Below are positions 63,037 to 64,000 of a DNA stretch of 64,000 nt, piece after piece. The stretch lies in assembly GCF_000374065.1 (NCBI RefSeq), contig NZ_KB893245.1:310001-374000 (forward strand), read 5' to 3'. Source of the DNA: Spirosoma luteum DSM 19990. GTDB lineage: Bacteria; Bacteroidota; Bacteroidia; Cytophagales; Spirosomataceae. A model generated the notes under the pieces. That model ran no database searches, was not told where the DNA came from, and saw nothing but the letters and a program-made list of their open reading frames with translations. Position numbers and translations under genes: made by a program. Position 1 is the stretch's first letter. Each line of letters begins with the position of its first letter.

Positions 63037-64000
63037 TTAATTGTTTCTGGTGGGATTGGTTTTCGGTTCGGGCAGCAGGTAGCCTATGGTACGATTCCGG
63101 CTGGTCAGGTACGTTTTCGCCACCCGCTGAATATCCTCTTTCGTTACCTTGTTGTAAAGGGCCGGAGCTTCGTACAGCTTTTTATAATCGCCGAAATACA
63201 GTTCATACGTGCCCAGCGAGTTTGCTTTACCGTTAATGCTTTCCATCGTTCGGTAAAACTCCATCAGTTTCTGGTTTTTCAGCTTTTGGAGTTCGGTATC
63301 CGTGATGCCTTCACGCACAATTTTGTCAATCTGATACGCTATCGAACCTTCCAGTTTTTCGGCCGAAATACCATTGGCGGCAATGCCATAAATCGTAAAC
63401 AGGCCTGGGTCGAACGATAGCTCTACATTGGTAAACACCCGTGATGCCAGGGTAGAATCCAGCACCAGCGACTTCACCAAACGCGAGGAATTCCCCGAAC
63501 TCAACACCCCACTCAGCAAATCCAATGCGTAGTAATCCGGGTGACGGGTAGCGGGTATGTGGTAAGCCAGTAAAATATTCGGGGTAGCAATATCCTTGTA
63601 GGTAGTTGCCCGGCGTTCGCCGTTTTGCGGGGGTTCTACGGTGCGCAGGCTGTCGGGTAGTTTCTGGGCGGGAATGGGTGCCAGGTATTGCTCGGCCAGT
63701 TTATTCACTTGGGACGCCGTCACATCACCCACCACAACGGCCACCGCGTTGTTGGGCGAATAGTACGTTTTGAAGTATTTTTCGAGGTCGGCCTGGGTCC
63801 AGCGTTTAATGTCGGATTCGAAGCCAATAACCGGGAACATATACGGGTGTTCAACGAAGGCCGTTGCGCCAACCAGCTCGCTCAGTACCCGGAAGTTACT
63901 GTTTTCCAGTCCCGTACTCCGCTCCGACAGCACCACACCACGTTCGCTTTCTACCATGCTGGAATCAATGGCGAGGTCGCGGATGCGGTCGGCTTCCAGG
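63037..64000 (-). CDS. M16 family peptidase, partial (start lies beyond the right edge)
   Basis: The frame is open to the right edge: codons before the ATG at 63957 read EADRIRDLAIDSS, continuing M16 homology, so that ATG is not the start. The visible 320 codons include the middle of the first half (VVLSERSTGLENS, HPYMFPVIGFESDIKRWTQADLEKYF) and the second half (LLSGVLSSGNSSRLVKSLV). The HxxEH zinc motif would lie outside the window. It is transcribed ahead of the zinc-less M16 gene. Periplasmic location is inferred from the partner. Confidence 0.87.
   Translation of the reverse strand, partial: LEADRIRDLAIDSSMVESERGVVLSERSTGLENSNFRVLSELVGATAFVEHPYMFPVIGFESDIKRWTQADLEKYFKTYYSPNNAVAVVVGDVTASQVNKLAEQYLAPIPAQKLPDSLRTVEPPQNGERRATTYKDIATPNILLAYHIPATRHPDYYALDLLSGVLSSGNSSRLVKSLVLDSTLASRVFTNVELSFDPGLFTIYGIAANGISAEKLEGSIAYQIDKIVREGITDTELQKLKNQKLMEFYRTMESINGKANSLGTYELYFGDYKKLYEAPALYNKVTKEDIQRVAKTYLTSRNRTIGYLLPEPKTNPTRNN

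Noticed and set aside
1..64000. CRISPR arrays, prophage or insertion sequences
   Set aside because: No regularly spaced direct repeats, transposase, integrase or phage structural genes were found in the reading frames.

Overview
The window looks like chromosomal DNA of a Cytophagales bacterium (phylum Bacteroidota), most like Spirosoma or a close relative. The evidence is type IX secretion (T9SS) C-terminal sorting domains, a PorZ-like protein, M56/TonB/CarboxypepD_reg chimeras, a BtuB plus BtuG-like B12 uptake operon, Bacteroidota promoter elements of the TAnnTTTG type, few recognisable Shine-Dalgarno sites, and exported proteins with Gln directly after the predicted signal-peptide cut. Genes are dense on both strands. 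I see no phage, plasmid backbone, insertion sequence, rRNA operon or CRISPR array. The only RNA gene is tRNA-Phe(GAA), and there is one cobalamin riboswitch.

Layout: 1-9.6 kb carries a helix-hairpin-helix outer-surface protein (cut by the left edge), a Cytophagales-type hypothetical, thymidine kinase overlapping a PorZ-like gene, PDH E1-beta, a BioF-type enzyme, a quinone oxidoreductase and ybeY. The 238-nt gap after the BioF gene (7847-8084) holds three exact DnaA boxes. 9.6-20.2 kb carries an SDR, two Tat-type ferritin-like proteins, a PfkB kinase, a GNAT-like protein, cysS, a glutaminyl-cyclase-like M28 peptidase, nadD, gmk, and an ECF sigma/anti-sigma pair. 20.4-23.5 kb carries a conserved Bacteroidota protein, a two-gene Fe-S (heterodisulfide-reductase-like) unit and tRNA-Phe. 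23.9-33.3 kb is mostly exported proteins: a c-type cytochrome propeller, two 3-keto-disaccharide hydrolases (DUF1080), a SixA-like phosphatase and a T9SS-secreted M4 protease. 33.4-37.1 kb is a blaI-blaR1-blaR1 regulatory operon with a matched pair of operators. 37.4-43.8 kb is metabolic and small genes, including a broken Uma2 gene and pnuC.

43.9-54.4 kb is the most distinctive block. It encodes an exported xylose-isomerase-like TIM-barrel protein, a 1040-residue heme c/HEAT protein, two tandem GMC flavoproteins with a C-x5-C-x3-C cluster motif, their Tat-exported gluconate-dehydrogenase-subunit-3-like partner, and an exported type-B carboxylesterase. With the Gfo/Idh/MocA enzyme at 40.8 kb and the DUF1080 proteins at 25.9-28.7 kb it looks like equipment for 3-keto-glycoside chemistry: C3 oxidation in the periplasm, electrons passed to heme c, then cleavage of the keto-sugar. 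54.7-58.7 kb is a B12 operon: riboswitch, btuB, BtuG-like propeller, DUF71 ATP pyrophosphatase. 59-64 kb has a lipoprotein, a small hypothetical, an LpxR-like lipid A deacylase and a pair of M16 peptidases, the second cut by the right edge.

Most transcription units end in long, nearly perfect hairpins, several shared by convergent genes. Start sites were moved inside the longest reading frame where overlap, signal peptides or family N-termini argued for it.
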